Below the pieces are notes generated by a model. It saw nothing but the letters and a program-made list of their open reading frames with translations, was not told the origin of the DNA and did not search any database. Shown here one piece after another: positions 26,926-36,294 of a stretch of 64,000 nt of DNA. Source of the DNA: Nocardia tengchongensis (GTDB lineage: Bacteria > Actinomycetota > Actinomycetes > Mycobacteriales > Mycobacteriaceae); NCBI RefSeq assembly GCF_018362975.1, contig NZ_CP074371.1, positions 5,084,001 through 5,148,000 of the forward strand, given 5' to 3'. How positions within the stretch are numbered: position 1 is the stretch's first letter; every line of letters begins with the position of its first letter. Position numbers and translations under genes: made by a program.

Positions 26926-27150
26926 TCAACCACTTGGGCGAGGTGGGGCTGCGGTAGTCATCGGCCTTCTGCGCGTGGGCTCTGCGAGCCGGTGCCGGCC
27001 ACCGGCCGCGGGCGCCACCGCGGCCGGGCGCTCGATGGTGGGTGTGTCCAGCAGAGCGTGCAGACGGGCGATGAAGACGTCGATGCTGCCGTAGCGCGCG
27101 AGGACCTGCGCGAGCAGTTCCTGCGCGGTCGATCCCATCAGATCGGTCAT
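26926..27150 (-). CDS. Small hypothetical protein
   Basis: A 74-residue protein. The first 36 residues are predicted helical (MTDLMGSTAQELLAQVLARY, then IDVFIARLHALLD); the rest is Pro/Ala/Arg-rich and probably disordered. A GGGGTGA element lies just before ATG 27150. No family was recognised and there is no operon partner. The amphipathic start resembles small regulatory or docking peptides, but nothing firmer can be said. Confidence 0.4.
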   Translation of the reverse strand: MTDLMGSTAQELLAQVLARYGSIDVFIARLHALLDTPTIERPAAVAPAAGGRHRLAEPTRRRPMTTAAPPRPSG

Positions 27151-27587
27151 GTCACCCCATGAAGGTTCACCGACCGGTCGGGCCGGTTCTGACCGGCATT
27201 CTGCACGACAATCTCGATCACTTAGCTAATTCCGAGATACTGGTGACCTTCCGTGCCTGGACACTCTCGATTCGTGCCACCAACGCGGCATTCGGGCCGC
27301 TCCAGCCCAGGACCTCGATACAGTGCGGTGCGGGTGAGCCGATCGTGGAGCGCGGCGGGAATCCAGGCACGGTTATCGCGCCGCATTCTCACGCCGGATC
27401 ACCCCGGCCGGGGTCAACCGTGGACGACTCCGGAATCGATGCCCCGCTTCGCCGACTCCGAGCGGCGCATCGTGCTCAGGCCGGGTGGATCAGCCCGCAG
27501 GGCTCCTCCCTATCCACCCGGCCCGAGCAGCAAATTTGAACCGCCACGGCGGAAGTCGTCGCTCGAAGGGGAAGTGCTCGCGTGCAG

Positions 27588-27887
27588 ATGTTCATCAGCG
27601 GCCGGGTCAGCCGCTGCGGTAGTGAGGCCCACGTCGTCATCGGTGCACCGCGCCCGGTCGCCGGGCCCGCCCGTGGTGAGCAGGTCTGCCGCGTCGAAAT
27701 CCGCTGGGCAGGCACCATTGTGCGGCTGCACCCGAAGCCGGGGTCCACGCGGGCGGCACTGGACAACGCGCTGTGTGAGGTCACCCGGCATCTGGGCATC
27801 GACCTGCCGGCACTTCTCCCACACGTCGCGATCGGGCCCGCGGTGCAGCCCCAGCCCGCCCGCCCTGGCATCGACAGTCACCTCTGA
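27588..27887 (+). CDS. Small hypothetical protein, weakly hibernation-factor-like
   Basis: About 99 residues, start ATG 27588 or GTG 27582 after a GGGGAAG element. The central part (VCRVEIRWAGTIVRLHPKPG, then ALDNALCEVTRHLG) has the strand-helix rhythm of ribosome-hibernation N-terminal domains such as that of the 50443 gene, but the match is too weak to name. Codon use is GC3-rich. It is surrounded by degraded sequence, so it could be a remnant. Confidence 0.4.
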   Translation: MFISGRVSRCGSEAHVVIGAPRPVAGPARGEQVCRVEIRWAGTIVRLHPKPGSTRAALDNALCEVTRHLGIDLPALLPHVAIGPAVQPQPARPGIDSHL

Positions 27888-28376
27888 ACCCCGATGCCCG
27901 GAATCCGGGCCGCAAGCGTGTGTCCTTGCGGCGTGGAGGACGTGTGCGACCGGCCATCTACTGCCGAGCGGCTTGTCGGCAAGCTGCGCACCGCCGCAGG
28001 AAAGGACAGGTGCGTCAGCCATACGGGCTTCCGGCAGCGATGGTCCTCGTGCTGATGAAGCTGGAACTTCAACAGTTGTGCGAGTACGGACGTCGAGTAG
28101 ACTTCCACACACCTGACCCAGGCCATCGGCCACCCGCGCCCTCGCACCGTCGCGCACCGGATACCCGCCGCCGCAACCGATCCCGACGATTCCTCCGTGG
28201 TGTACTGGCCCGAACCCAGCTCCCTGCGCCCGTGGTGGGACACGATCATGCAGCCCGCCATGCCCGCCGATCCGGCCGCACCTCGATCCCCTGACCCCCG
28301 TCATCCTCACGCCCGCAACCCCTACCCACGCCGCACCCGACCAGCCGCAAGCGCAATCACCGGTCACTGACCCAAC
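27888..28376. other. Interval with a possible gene remnant
   Basis: A plus-strand frame at about 28103-28290 reads LTQAIGHPRPRTVAHRI and VVYWPEPSSLRPWWDTIM with GC-rich third positions. It has no start codon after the in-frame TAG near 28094. It may be the 3' end of a broken gene. Nothing else was recognised. Confidence 0.35.
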
Positions 28377-28408
28377 TTTCGGACCGCCCGCAGCCGGGCG
28401 GTCCGAAA
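28377..28408. terminator. Perfect hairpin terminator
   Basis: 14-bp arms TTTCGGACCGCCCG and CGGGCGGTCCGAAA with a 4-nt loop. It lies between the accessory interval and the convergent GntR gene end (28532), so it may terminate transcription from either side. Confidence 0.65.
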
Positions 28409-28531
28409 TGCTAATTGGTGTTCCGTTTGCCGATCGCCTAACGGAGCACACACCAACCGGCGGTTACGTCGGCAGAGTGGGGGCCATTGTCAGGTTTCGA
28501 AGTGCTCTTCGAACATCGCTTCGACACCGCT

Positions 28532-29215
28532 CTACTCGCCGCTGCCCACGGTTCGGGCATAGTCGGCGAGGGAGTCGGCGGTGCGTTGGATGTGTCGGGC
28601 CAGGGCGTCGGCGGCCTCGTCGGCCCGGCGGGCGACGGTCAGTTCGGCTAGTTCGCGGTGTTCACCCGCGGTGTCACGGTTCGGGTCGTCGCCGAGGAAG
28701 CGAGACCATGCGAGGTAGAGCTCGGCGCGTACTCGTAGCGAGGTGGCGATCGATTCGAGGTGACCATTGCCGCTGCCGGCGAGCAGGGCCACATGGAAGG
28801 CGCGGTGGACGTCCACGAAATCCAGGTTGGGGACGGCATCTTCGAGGAACATCGGCGTGGCGGCCAGTCGGTGGTGGGCGGCGACGACCTGCGCCTCCCA
28901 CATCAAGTCTCCGTTGGCGATGGACTCGCGCAGGGTGGCGGTCTCGATCAAGACGCGGGCTCGGGTCAGTTCGCGCAAGTCGGTTGCGGACAGCGGCAGG
29001 GTGGCGAAGCCGCGCTGTGGATTGGCTTGCAGCAGGCCTTGTTCGGCGAGTCGGCTCATGGCCTCGCGTACGACGGACAGGCTGACGTCGAAGCGTTCGC
29101 TGTAGTCGGCGAGCTTCATCTTCGTGCCCGGCGGGACGCGGGCGGAGAGGACTTCGGATCGGATCGCGTCGTAGACGACCTCGGCCCGGGTCTGTTTGAC
29201 GGTACGGGTCGGCAC
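28532..29215 (-). CDS. GntR-family (FadR/FCD-type) transcriptional regulator
   Basis: About 227 residues. The winged helix at residues 5-72 reads EVVYDAIRSEVLSARVPPGTK and FDVSLSVVREAMSRLAEQGLL with wing NPQRGFATLPLS. The FCD ligand domain at residues 85-215 has the metal-ligand pattern of FadR C-termini (DVHRAFHVALLAGSGN, GEHRELAELTVARRADEA). GTG 29215 is preferred; the frame is open for 35 more codons but those overlap the regulatory palindromes. Divergent from the TfdB-like hydroxylase, its likely target. FCD regulators usually sense carboxylic acids. Confidence 0.9.
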   Translation of the reverse strand: MPTRTVKQTRAEVVYDAIRSEVLSARVPPGTKMKLADYSERFDVSLSVVREAMSRLAEQGLLQANPQRGFATLPLSATDLRELTRARVLIETATLRESIANGDLMWEAQVVAAHHRLAATPMFLEDAVPNLDFVDVHRAFHVALLAGSGNGHLESIATSLRVRAELYLAWSRFLGDDPNRDTAGEHRELAELTVARRADEAADALARHIQRTADSLADYARTVGSGE

Positions 29216-29243
29216 CCTCGCATGGTATCGCGATCCCGAAGAA

Positions 29244-29303
29244 ATGACGTCATTCGAGAAAATTTCGAAATTCTCTTGCAATGTCGAAATTCTACGCGTA
29301 GAA
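29244..29303. promoter_or_regulatory. Operator region between GntR and the TfdB-like hydroxylase
   Basis: Three symmetric elements fall in the 150-bp gap: ATGACGTCAT (29244-29253), the direct pair TCGAAATTCT (29265 and 29284), and TTCTACGCGTAGAA (29290-29303, perfect 14 bp). Any could be the GntR site; the last is the longest. The region is AT-rich compared with its surroundings. Confidence 0.5.
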
Positions 29304-29363
29304 CTTGTGGTGCTCGTCACTCACATGCGCGACTGGTATCGCGCTCAGGAGGTTGATCACCAC

Positions 29364-31163
29364 ATGACCACCACGGTTCCCGTTCTGATCGTCGGCGGAG
29401 GCGGCGCGGGGTTGTCCGCGTCGATGATCCTGTCCACGCTCGGGGTCGAATCCCTGCTCGTCAGCGCCCTGCCCGGGACATCGGTCCTGCCCAAGGCGCA
29501 CGTGCTGGGGCAGCGCACCATGGAGATATTCACCGAAGTCGGTGTGGCCCAGGCGATCTACGAGCGCGGGACCCCGCAGGAGAATCTCGTCGAGACCGGC
29601 TTCTACGCCGGTGTACGCGGTGCGAACCCGAACACGGGCCGCGAGATCGGCAAGCTCGAGATCTGGGGCGCCGGGAATCGAGATCCGGAGTACATCGACG
29701 CCAGTCCGTGCCCGACGACCAACCTTCCGCAGATCCGGCTCGAACCCGTGCTGAAAGCCCATGCGGAGCAACTCAATCCCGACGGGATCCGATTCAATCA
29801 CGAGCTGATCGCTCTCGAACAAGATGCCGACGGCGTCACCAGCACCATCCGCGACAAGGCCAGCGGTGAGCAGTACCAGGTCCGCTCCTGGTACGTGATC
29901 GCCGCCGACGGCGGCCGCACCGTCGGCAAATTGGTGGGCATCGAGCTGCAGGGCGACCGCAACATCATGGATGTCGCATCGGTGCATATGACCGCCGATC
30001 TGTCCGAGGTGCTCTCCGATGACGGGGTGTTGTTGCGGTGGCTGGCCAATCCCGACTTCGGCGGCACAATGACCGGGGGGACGCTGTGTCCGATGGGCCC
30101 AGATCATTGGGGCACGAAGTCGGAGGAATGGGTCTTCCATATCGGCTACCCGTACGGCGACTCCGATGCCGGTGACCGCGACAAGGTCGTCGCACGGATG
30201 AAGTCGGTGCTGGGTCTGCCCGATCTGGACGCCGAGGTCCACGCCGTGTCCAAGTGGACGATGGAGGGCATCCTGGCCGACAGGTTCCGAGTCGGCCGAG
30301 TCTTCGTGGCCGGTGATGCCGCCCACCGGCATCCACCCACCAGCGGGCTGGGATTGAATTCGGCGGTCCACGACGTGCACAACCTGTGCTGGAAGCTGGC
30401 GCAGGTGTTGGCCGGGCAGGCCGGCGACGGTCTGCTCGACACCTACGAGGCCGAGCGCCGCCCGGTGGTGCAGCGCAATATCGCCAACTCGGTCAAGTGC
30501 GCGATGGACCGGTTCCGGCTCGACGCGGCGCTGGGCATCTCGATGGACAAATCGGCCGAGGAGAACTGGCGGGCCATCGAGGTCATCTGGGATCCGTCGC
30601 ATCCGGACCACGCCGAACGGCGTGATCTGCTCAACAACGCGCTGGCCGCCCAGTCGGGCGAATTCCGCCATCACGGACTGGAATTCGGGTTCACCTACTC
30701 GTCGACGGCGGTCGTCGACGATGGTAGCCCGGCACCTGTGCCGATCGATGCCGTCCGGTTGTACGAGCCGAGCACCAGGCCCGGTCACCCCCTGCCGCAC
30801 GCATTCGTTTCCCGTGCGGGCGTGAGGTTCCCGCTGCAGGAGCTCACCCACGGCGGCGCGTTCGTCCTGATCGCCGGCGAGGACGGGACGGGCTGGGTGG
30901 ACGCGGCCCGCAAACTGGCCGACAGCACCGGCATCCGCCTGGTCGCGGTGACCGTCGGCGCGGACGACGCCGAGCTGGCCGACGTGCGCTTCGCCTGGCT
31001 GCGCAAGCGCGAAATCTCGCGTGCGGGTGCGGTTTTGGTGCGACCCGATCGTTTCGTGGGATTTCGGGCCGTCGGCGCCGTCGAAGATCCGCTGGCGGAG
31101 CTGTCCTCGGCCCTCGAGCGGATTCTCGCCGTCGACGGGTTCGGCGCCGGTATCGGCGCGTGA
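29364..31163 (+). CDS. FAD-dependent phenol hydroxylase (TfdB-like)
   Basis: A 599-residue class-A flavoprotein monooxygenase, the length of 2,4-dichlorophenol 6-monooxygenase. FAD motif VLIVGGGGAGLSASMIL at residue 7; the DG region AADGGRTVGKLVGI near 180; the GD motif VFVAGDAAHRHPPTSGLGLN near 315; a C-terminal thioredoxin-like domain from about 450. It inserts one oxygen ortho to a phenolic OH to make a catechol. AGGAGG lies 11 bp before ATG 29364; upstream sequence is regulatory. Its product would suit the dioxygenase at 31960. The actual phenol cannot be named. Confidence 0.9.
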   Translation: MTTTVPVLIVGGGGAGLSASMILSTLGVESLLVSALPGTSVLPKAHVLGQRTMEIFTEVGVAQAIYERGTPQENLVETGFYAGVRGANPNTGREIGKLEIWGAGNRDPEYIDASPCPTTNLPQIRLEPVLKAHAEQLNPDGIRFNHELIALEQDADGVTSTIRDKASGEQYQVRSWYVIAADGGRTVGKLVGIELQGDRNIMDVASVHMTADLSEVLSDDGVLLRWLANPDFGGTMTGGTLCPMGPDHWGTKSEEWVFHIGYPYGDSDAGDRDKVVARMKSVLGLPDLDAEVHAVSKWTMEGILADRFRVGRVFVAGDAAHRHPPTSGLGLNSAVHDVHNLCWKLAQVLAGQAGDGLLDTYEAERRPVVQRNIANSVKCAMDRFRLDAALGISMDKSAEENWRAIEVIWDPSHPDHAERRDLLNNALAAQSGEFRHHGLEFGFTYSSTAVVDDGSPAPVPIDAVRLYEPSTRPGHPLPHAFVSRAGVRFPLQELTHGGAFVLIAGEDGTGWVDAARKLADSTGIRLVAVTVGADDAELADVRFAWLRKREISRAGAVLVRPDRFVGFRAVGAVEDPLAELSSALERILAVDGFGAGIGA

Positions 31164-31164
31164 T

Positions 31165-31827
31165 TCAGCCGAGTGCCGCTTCCCGCGGCAGCGAGTCGAG
31201 TCCGGGCAGCGGGGACCGGGCGATCCGCGTCGCCTCGTCGGCGGGCAGGCCCAGCATGCGCAGTAGGTCCTCGGTCACCTGGTCGGCGGCCTCGGCATCG
31301 TCGCGGTCGGGGTGATCGTGCAGCAGTTGCCCGAGGCACAGGGCCGCGCCGGTGACGATGGTCATGGTCAGGTCCAGGTCCTGGACCTGAAATCGTCCGG
31401 CCTCGACGGCGGCCCCGATATCGCGGCGGGCGCGGGGGGTGATGCCCGTGCTCGCCTCGGTGAGACCGAGCCCGTTCGTGAGCAGGCTCTTGCTGAGCGT
31501 CGGCGCGCGACGATGCAGGCGGCCGACGAGCCGGAAGCTCTGCGCGAAGGCCTGCGCCGGATCGCCGAGCCCGCCGGTCAGCACGTCCAAGGCCGCCCCG
31601 AGCCGATCCAACGCATCCTCGACTGCCGCCCGGAACAGCTCGTCGCGGCTGGCGAAATGGTTGTAGAACGAACCCATTCCGACGTCGGCGGCCTGGGTGA
31701 TCTCCAGGATCGGCGGGCTCAACCTCCCCTCGGCCATGAACGCCTGCGCCGCGGTCACCAGTGCGGCGCGGGTACGCGCCTTGCGGCGCTCGAGGCGGGT
31801 GGGTTCCGAACCGGTCCAGGTGGCCAT
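31165..31827 (-). CDS. TetR-family transcriptional regulator
   Basis: About 220 residues. The helix-turn-helix at residues 12-60 contains RTRAALVTAAQAFMAEG and ILEITQAADVGMGSFYNHFASRDELF. The helical C-terminal domain binds ligand. ATG 31827 is chosen because GAGAGGGGA lies 8 bp upstream. It is convergent with the hydroxylase (2 bp apart) and divergent from the dioxygenase operon at 31960, with two palindromes between, which points to repression of that operon. Confidence 0.9.
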   Translation of the reverse strand: MATWTGSEPTRLERRKARTRAALVTAAQAFMAEGRLSPPILEITQAADVGMGSFYNHFASRDELFRAAVEDALDRLGAALDVLTGGLGDPAQAFAQSFRLVGRLHRRAPTLSKSLLTNGLGLTEASTGITPRARRDIGAAVEAGRFQVQDLDLTMTIVTGAALCLGQLLHDHPDRDDAEAADQVTEDLLRMLGLPADEATRIARSPLPGLDSLPREAALG

Positions 31828-31880
31828 TGCCGTCCCCTCTCGCGCCAATTTCCGGCCATGGTAACCCAGAGTGTCAAAAC

Positions 31881-31938
31881 TGACGAATTCTTCAGAAGCC
31901 CTTGACTGAGGGTAACGGCGTAAGTGACGATATCGTCA
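31881..31938. promoter_or_regulatory. TetR operators and promoter of catabolic operon 2
   Basis: TGACGATATCGTCA (31925-31938) is a perfect 14-bp palindrome, and TGACGAATTCTTCA (31881-31894) is a one-mismatch version; centres are 44 bp apart. A TTGACT -35-like element (31902) lies between them, placing the perfect site over the -10 region. This suits repression by the divergent TetR. Confidence 0.65.
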
Positions 31939-31959
31939 GCAAGTTGAAGGGAGTGATCG

Positions 31960-33093
31960 ATGAACGACCATCACGACGTCCACGTCGGTCTCCACAGTGA
32001 GCAAGGGGCATTGCCCGGTGAACATCCCGGGCGGGCCCGCAATCCGGTGATCAAGGTCGCGGACCTGGCGTGGCTGGAATTCGAGAAGCCGGACCTGCGC
32101 AAGGCCGAAACCTTCGCGCACGCCTTCGGATTCGCCACCGCCGCACGGTCGGCGGACGAATTGTGGCTGCGCGGAACCGATTCCGGCGCGCCGTGCGTGC
32201 TGATCCGCCGCGGACCGCAATCGAGTTTTCTCGGCCCGGCCTTCCGGGCCACCGAGGCCGCCGATCTGTCGCGGCTCGCGGACCGCACCGGGTCCCGGGT
32301 GACGCCGCTGCCGGAGAGTCTCGGCGGGCTCGTCGTCGATCTCGCCGACCCGAACGGGCTGCGAGTGCGCGTCACCGCGGGTATGGAGGTGCTCGGCGCG
32401 CTGCCCGCCCAGCAACCGCACACGTTCAACTTCGGGCACAGCACCGCCCGGACCAACAGCACCCAGCGCCCACCCCGCGAACCGACTCGGGTACAGCGGC
32501 TAGGGCACGTGGTCTTCCAGACGACCCGATACCGGCAGACCCTGGACTGGTATCTGGAGCATCTAGGCTTGATCGTCAGCGATTTCCTGTACCACCCCGG
32601 CCACCGCGAGCGTGGACCGGCGATGAGTTTCATTCGCTGCGACCAGGGCTCGATCCCGACCGACCACCACACCCTGGCACTGATGCTCGGACCGTCCAAC
32701 CGCTATGTGCACTCGGCCTACCAGGTCGCCGACCTCGACGCGCTCGCCGCAGGCGGGGAATACCTGCGCGAGCAGGGATATCAGCGCTCATGGGGTATCG
32801 GCCGCCACATCCAGGGCAGCCAGATCTTCGACTACTGGCGTGACCCCGACGGGTTCATCGTCGAGCACTTCAGCGACGGAGACCTGTTCGACAACACCCT
32901 CGAACCAGGCTGGGCGCCGATGTCGGCGTCTGGGCTCGCGCAATGGGGTCCCCCCGCGACCAAGGACTTCCTCGGCATCGCGCCCGGCCGCGAAGCGCTG
33001 CGCGAACTGCGCGCGATGGCCTGCGCGCTGCGCGAGGACAACGAATTCGACCTCGGCCGCCTGCGCGGCATGATGAAAGTAGCCCGCTCATGA
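31960..33093 (+). CDS. Extradiol ring-cleavage dioxygenase (VOC family)
   Basis: A 377-residue type-I extradiol dioxygenase, longer than BphC or XylE (about 300) because of N- and C-terminal extensions. Iron ligands are visible in the second domain: His in LGHVVFQTT (about 183), His in DHHTLAL (about 229), Glu in DGFIVEHFSDGD (about 305). A GAAGGGAG element precedes the ATG. It cleaves a catechol presumably made by the TfdB-like or MhpA-like hydroxylases next to it. The start of the following gene overlaps the stop (ATGA). Confidence 0.88.
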   Translation: MNDHHDVHVGLHSEQGALPGEHPGRARNPVIKVADLAWLEFEKPDLRKAETFAHAFGFATAARSADELWLRGTDSGAPCVLIRRGPQSSFLGPAFRATEAADLSRLADRTGSRVTPLPESLGGLVVDLADPNGLRVRVTAGMEVLGALPAQQPHTFNFGHSTARTNSTQRPPREPTRVQRLGHVVFQTTRYRQTLDWYLEHLGLIVSDFLYHPGHRERGPAMSFIRCDQGSIPTDHHTLALMLGPSNRYVHSAYQVADLDALAAGGEYLREQGYQRSWGIGRHIQGSQIFDYWRDPDGFIVEHFSDGDLFDNTLEPGWAPMSASGLAQWGPPATKDFLGIAPGREALRELRAMACALREDNEFDLGRLRGMMKVARS

Positions 33094-34028
33094 GCATTTC
33101 CGTACTCCGCACCGCCGACGCCTGGTGGGTGCAAACCGCCACCGGGGCCGCCCGCGTGGACACCACTGCCACGACCACCGGTGAACTGCTGGCCGATCGC
33201 GCGGCCCTCACCGCCGCGGCCGCGAGCCGCGACACCACGCCGGTGACCGAGCTGACCCTGTGCTCACCGGTGACCGCACCCTGCCGGGTAGTGGCGCAAA
33301 TGACGAATTTCGCCTCCCACGTGCGGGATTCGGGCGGCGATCCGAAGACGGTGCCACTCACCTTCTTCCGCAAGACCTCCGGATCGATCAGCGGACCCTA
33401 CGACGACGTGATCCGGCCCGCCCACGTCGGGCTGCTGGACTACGAAGTGGAGATCGGCCTGGTCTTCGGCAAACCGATGCCTGTCGGCTCCGAGATCACC
33501 GCCGACAACCTCGCCGACTACATCACCGGCCTGGTCGTCACCAATGACGTGTCCGCCCGGGATGTGCAGTTGCCGAAAACCCAATTCTACGAGGCGAAGT
33601 CGTATCCGACGTTCACTCCGGTCGGACCGGCGCTGGTGCTGCTGGACGCCGATGAACTGAAGCGGTTCACCGATCTGCGGCTGCGACTGTGGGTCAACGG
33701 CGAATTCCGACAGAACATGACGGTCGCCGACATGATCTACCGGCCGGTGCAGGCGCTGCGGGAGCTGACCCGCTTCCAGCGCATGGACGCCGGGGACCTG
33801 CTGCTGACCGGAACCCCGATCGGCACCGCCATCAGCGCCCCGCCGAAGCCGGTCGCGCTGATCACCAACCTGCTGCCGCCGGCGGTGAAATGGAAGCTGT
33901 TCTTCGCCGGTCAGGCCAAGAACCCGAAGTACCTGAAGGACGGGGACGTCGTCGAAGCGGCCATCGGCACCGACGACGGCGCACTCGATCTGGGACGCCA
34001 GCGCACCGTCGTCAGATACGCGCGATGA
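33090..34028 (+). CDS. Fumarylacetoacetate hydrolase-family protein
   Basis: A 312-residue FAH-fold enzyme. Signature residues: RVVAQMTNFASHVRD, FFRKTSGSISGPYDDVIRP, the metal-binding LLDYEVEIGLVFG (acidic ligands), VTNDVSARDVQ, and FQRMDAGDLLLTGTPIG. In meta-cleavage operons this family acts as a 2-hydroxymuconate or 2-oxo-hept-diene hydratase, decarboxylase or C-C hydrolase. It overlaps both neighbours (ATGA at each end), so translation is coupled. The exact reaction is not determined by sequence. Confidence 0.88.
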   Translation: MSISVLRTADAWWVQTATGAARVDTTATTTGELLADRAALTAAAASRDTTPVTELTLCSPVTAPCRVVAQMTNFASHVRDSGGDPKTVPLTFFRKTSGSISGPYDDVIRPAHVGLLDYEVEIGLVFGKPMPVGSEITADNLADYITGLVVTNDVSARDVQLPKTQFYEAKSYPTFTPVGPALVLLDADELKRFTDLRLRLWVNGEFRQNMTVADMIYRPVQALRELTRFQRMDAGDLLLTGTPIGTAISAPPKPVALITNLLPPAVKWKLFFAGQAKNPKYLKDGDVVEAAIGTDDGALDLGRQRTVVRYAR

Positions 34029-35941
34029 CTGGCACGATACCCGCCTCTCCCGCCGGCGCGGACCGGATGTGGCCACGGTACGAGTCGCCGGCCGACCTGG
34101 CCGAGATCGAATCCGTCCCGCTGGCCGCACGCGGGCTGCCGGAATCGACCTACGCGCTGCTGACCCGGGCGGCGCGGCTGTGGCCCGACCGCACCGCGCT
34201 GACCGTGCTGCCGGAGGCGACCCGATGGCGAGAACCGGTGTGCAGCACCTTCTCCGAACTGCTGGCCGATGTCCACCGCTACGCGAATCTGCTGCACCGG
34301 CTGGGCGTGCGGCGCGGTGACGCGGTCGCGCTCATCGCCCCCAACTGCGCCGAGCTGATCCCGGCGACCCTGGCCGCCCAACTCGCCGGAATCGCCACGC
34401 CGATCAACGGCGCTCTGTCCCCGCGGCACATCGCCGAACTACTGCACCGCTCCGGCGCGCGGATCGTGATCACCGCCGGTCCCGAACTCGCCGCCGAAAC
34501 CTGGCGCTCAACAAGGGAATCCGTGCTGGGAGGCCACATCGAGGCGCTGCTGGTGCTGCGCCCGACCGCGTCGGACGCCGCCGCAGACCCGCTCCCGCGC
34601 CTGGACGGGATCGAGGTGGGATACCTCACCGACCTTGCCGCCGACCAGGATTCGACCGGTTTCGCCGGCCGGCCGCCGACCGCCACGGATCTGGCGGCGC
34701 TCTTCCACACCGGCGGCACCACCGGCATACCGAAACTGGCCGCGCACACCCACTCCGGTGAGGTCGCCAATGCGTGGATGATCGCCGCGAACTCCCTGCT
34801 GGACACGAATTCGGTGGTGTTCGCGGGGCTGCCGCTGTTCCATGTCAACGCCCTGGTGGTCACGCTGCTGGCACCGTTGTTCAAGGGACAGCCGGTGGTC
34901 TGGGCCGGGCCGCTCGGCTACCGCGACCCCGCACTGTACAGCCAGTTCTGGAAGCTGGTCGAGCACTACCGGATCGCAACGATGAGCGCCGTGCCGACCG
35001 TGTACGCGGCGCTGGCGCAATGCCCGGTCACCGCCGACATCTCCAGCCTGCGATACGCCATGGTCGGCGCCTCGCCGCTGCCTGCGGCCGTCCGCGAGAA
35101 TTTCCAGGCCCACACCGGAATCACGCTCATCGAAGGCTACGGCCTGACCGAGGCGACCTGCGCCAGCGCCCGCACCTTCCCCAGCGCGCCCCGGCCGGGT
35201 GCGGTCGGCCAGCGCATGCCCTACCAACAGGTCAAGGTCATCCGCATCGGGCCCGACGGCAGCTGGAACGACCTGCCGCGCAATCATCTCGGAGTGCTGG
35301 CGGTCGCCGGTCCCACGTTGTTCGCCGGCTATGTGAGCGGGCGTGGCGAACACGGTCATCTGCTCGACGGGTCGGGCAAACTGGTCGACGGCTGGCTCGA
35401 CACCGGTGATCTCGCCCGCGTCGACCACGACGGCTACATCTATTTACACGGCCGTGCCAAGGATTTGATCATCCGCGGCGGCCACAATATCGACCCCGCC
35501 ACCATCGAGGACGCCCTGTTGGCTCATCCACAGGTCACCGGTGCCGGCGCGGTCGGGCGGCCCGACCCCCACTCAGGCGAGGTGCCCGTCGCCTATGTCA
35601 CGCTGGCCGCGGGCGCCGAAGTGACCGAGACCGATCTGCTCGCCTGGGCCAGCGAGCGGGTCCCTGAGCGGGCCGCCGCACCGAAATCGATCATCGTGCT
35701 CGACTCACTACCGACTACCGACGTCGGCAAACCCTACAAGCTCGCGCTGCGCGCCGACGCCACCCGCCGCGAGGTGCTCGACGCACTCGACACGACCGCT
35801 GGAATCGGTGCCGTGTCGGTGTCGATCGAGGACGGCTCGGTGCTGGCCACGGTCGAACTCGATACGACCGCGGACGCCCCGGCCGTGGAAGCAGTGCTCG
35901 GTCGATACGCAATTTCATGGAAAGTCCAGGTTGATCAATGA
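34025..35941 (+). CDS. AMP-dependent acyl-CoA synthetase
   Basis: A 638-residue adenylate-forming ligase. ATP motif FHTGGTTGIPKLAAHTHSG near residue 238, LPLFHVNALVV, A5 IEGYGLTEATCAS, A7 DGWLDTGDLARVDHDGYIYL, A8 RAKDLIIRGGHNIDPATIEDAL, catalytic Lys in TDVGKPYKLALR. A C-terminal extension of about 60 residues follows the lysine. It resembles actinobacterial long- or aryl-substituted acid CoA ligases such as those activating steroid-ring or aromatic side-chain acids. It overlaps both neighbours, so it is part of a tightly coupled operon. Confidence 0.9.
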   Translation: MTGTIPASPAGADRMWPRYESPADLAEIESVPLAARGLPESTYALLTRAARLWPDRTALTVLPEATRWREPVCSTFSELLADVHRYANLLHRLGVRRGDAVALIAPNCAELIPATLAAQLAGIATPINGALSPRHIAELLHRSGARIVITAGPELAAETWRSTRESVLGGHIEALLVLRPTASDAAADPLPRLDGIEVGYLTDLAADQDSTGFAGRPPTATDLAALFHTGGTTGIPKLAAHTHSGEVANAWMIAANSLLDTNSVVFAGLPLFHVNALVVTLLAPLFKGQPVVWAGPLGYRDPALYSQFWKLVEHYRIATMSAVPTVYAALAQCPVTADISSLRYAMVGASPLPAAVRENFQAHTGITLIEGYGLTEATCASARTFPSAPRPGAVGQRMPYQQVKVIRIGPDGSWNDLPRNHLGVLAVAGPTLFAGYVSGRGEHGHLLDGSGKLVDGWLDTGDLARVDHDGYIYLHGRAKDLIIRGGHNIDPATIEDALLAHPQVTGAGAVGRPDPHSGEVPVAYVTLAAGAEVTETDLLAWASERVPERAAAPKSIIVLDSLPTTDVGKPYKLALRADATRREVLDALDTTAGIGAVSVSIEDGSVLATVELDTTADAPAVEAVLGRYAISWKVQVDQ

Positions 35942-36294
35942 AGATCGCGGCGATCGCACTCGCCTGTGTGCTCGTGTTGTGTTTCGTTTCCGCCGGAGCG
36001 GCCAAGGTGCTCGCGGTACCGGCCATGCGCGAGCGGGCCGCCCATGTCGGCTTCTCGGTCGCCGCGTATCGGGCCATCGGTGTGCTCGAACTCGCCGCTG
36101 CCCTGGGCGTTCTGGCCGCACTGGTGTGGTGGCCGCTCGGCGTGGCCGCCGCGGCTGGTCTGATCCTGCTCATGGCTGGCGCCGCCATCGTGCACGCGCG
36201 CACCGGTGACCCACTCCCGCAGCTGGCACCGGCCGTGGTCGCCGGGCTGATCTGCGCGGCCTACCTCGCCACATTGATCGGAGCCAACCGATGA
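35938..36294 (+). CDS. DoxX-like small membrane protein
   Basis: A 118-residue integral membrane protein with four hydrophobic helices (residues 2-24, 44-64, 66-86, 95-114). The AGAAKVLAVPAMRERAAHVGFS stretch after helix 1 is typical of DoxX/MauE-like proteins (key residues KVLAVPAMRE). These proteins are often linked to redox and oxygenase systems, but the mechanism is not known. It overlaps the ligase and the following hydroxylase by 4 bp on each side. Confidence 0.8.
   Translation: MKIAAIALACVLVLCFVSAGAAKVLAVPAMRERAAHVGFSVAAYRAIGVLELAAALGVLAALVWWPLGVAAAAGLILLMAGAAIVHARTGDPLPQLAPAVVAGLICAAYLATLIGANR

Noticed and set aside
27253..28451. Long overlapping frames on both strands around 27.3-28.4 kb
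   Set aside because: Both strands are open by GC bias; no start sites or domains apart from the small gene at 27588.
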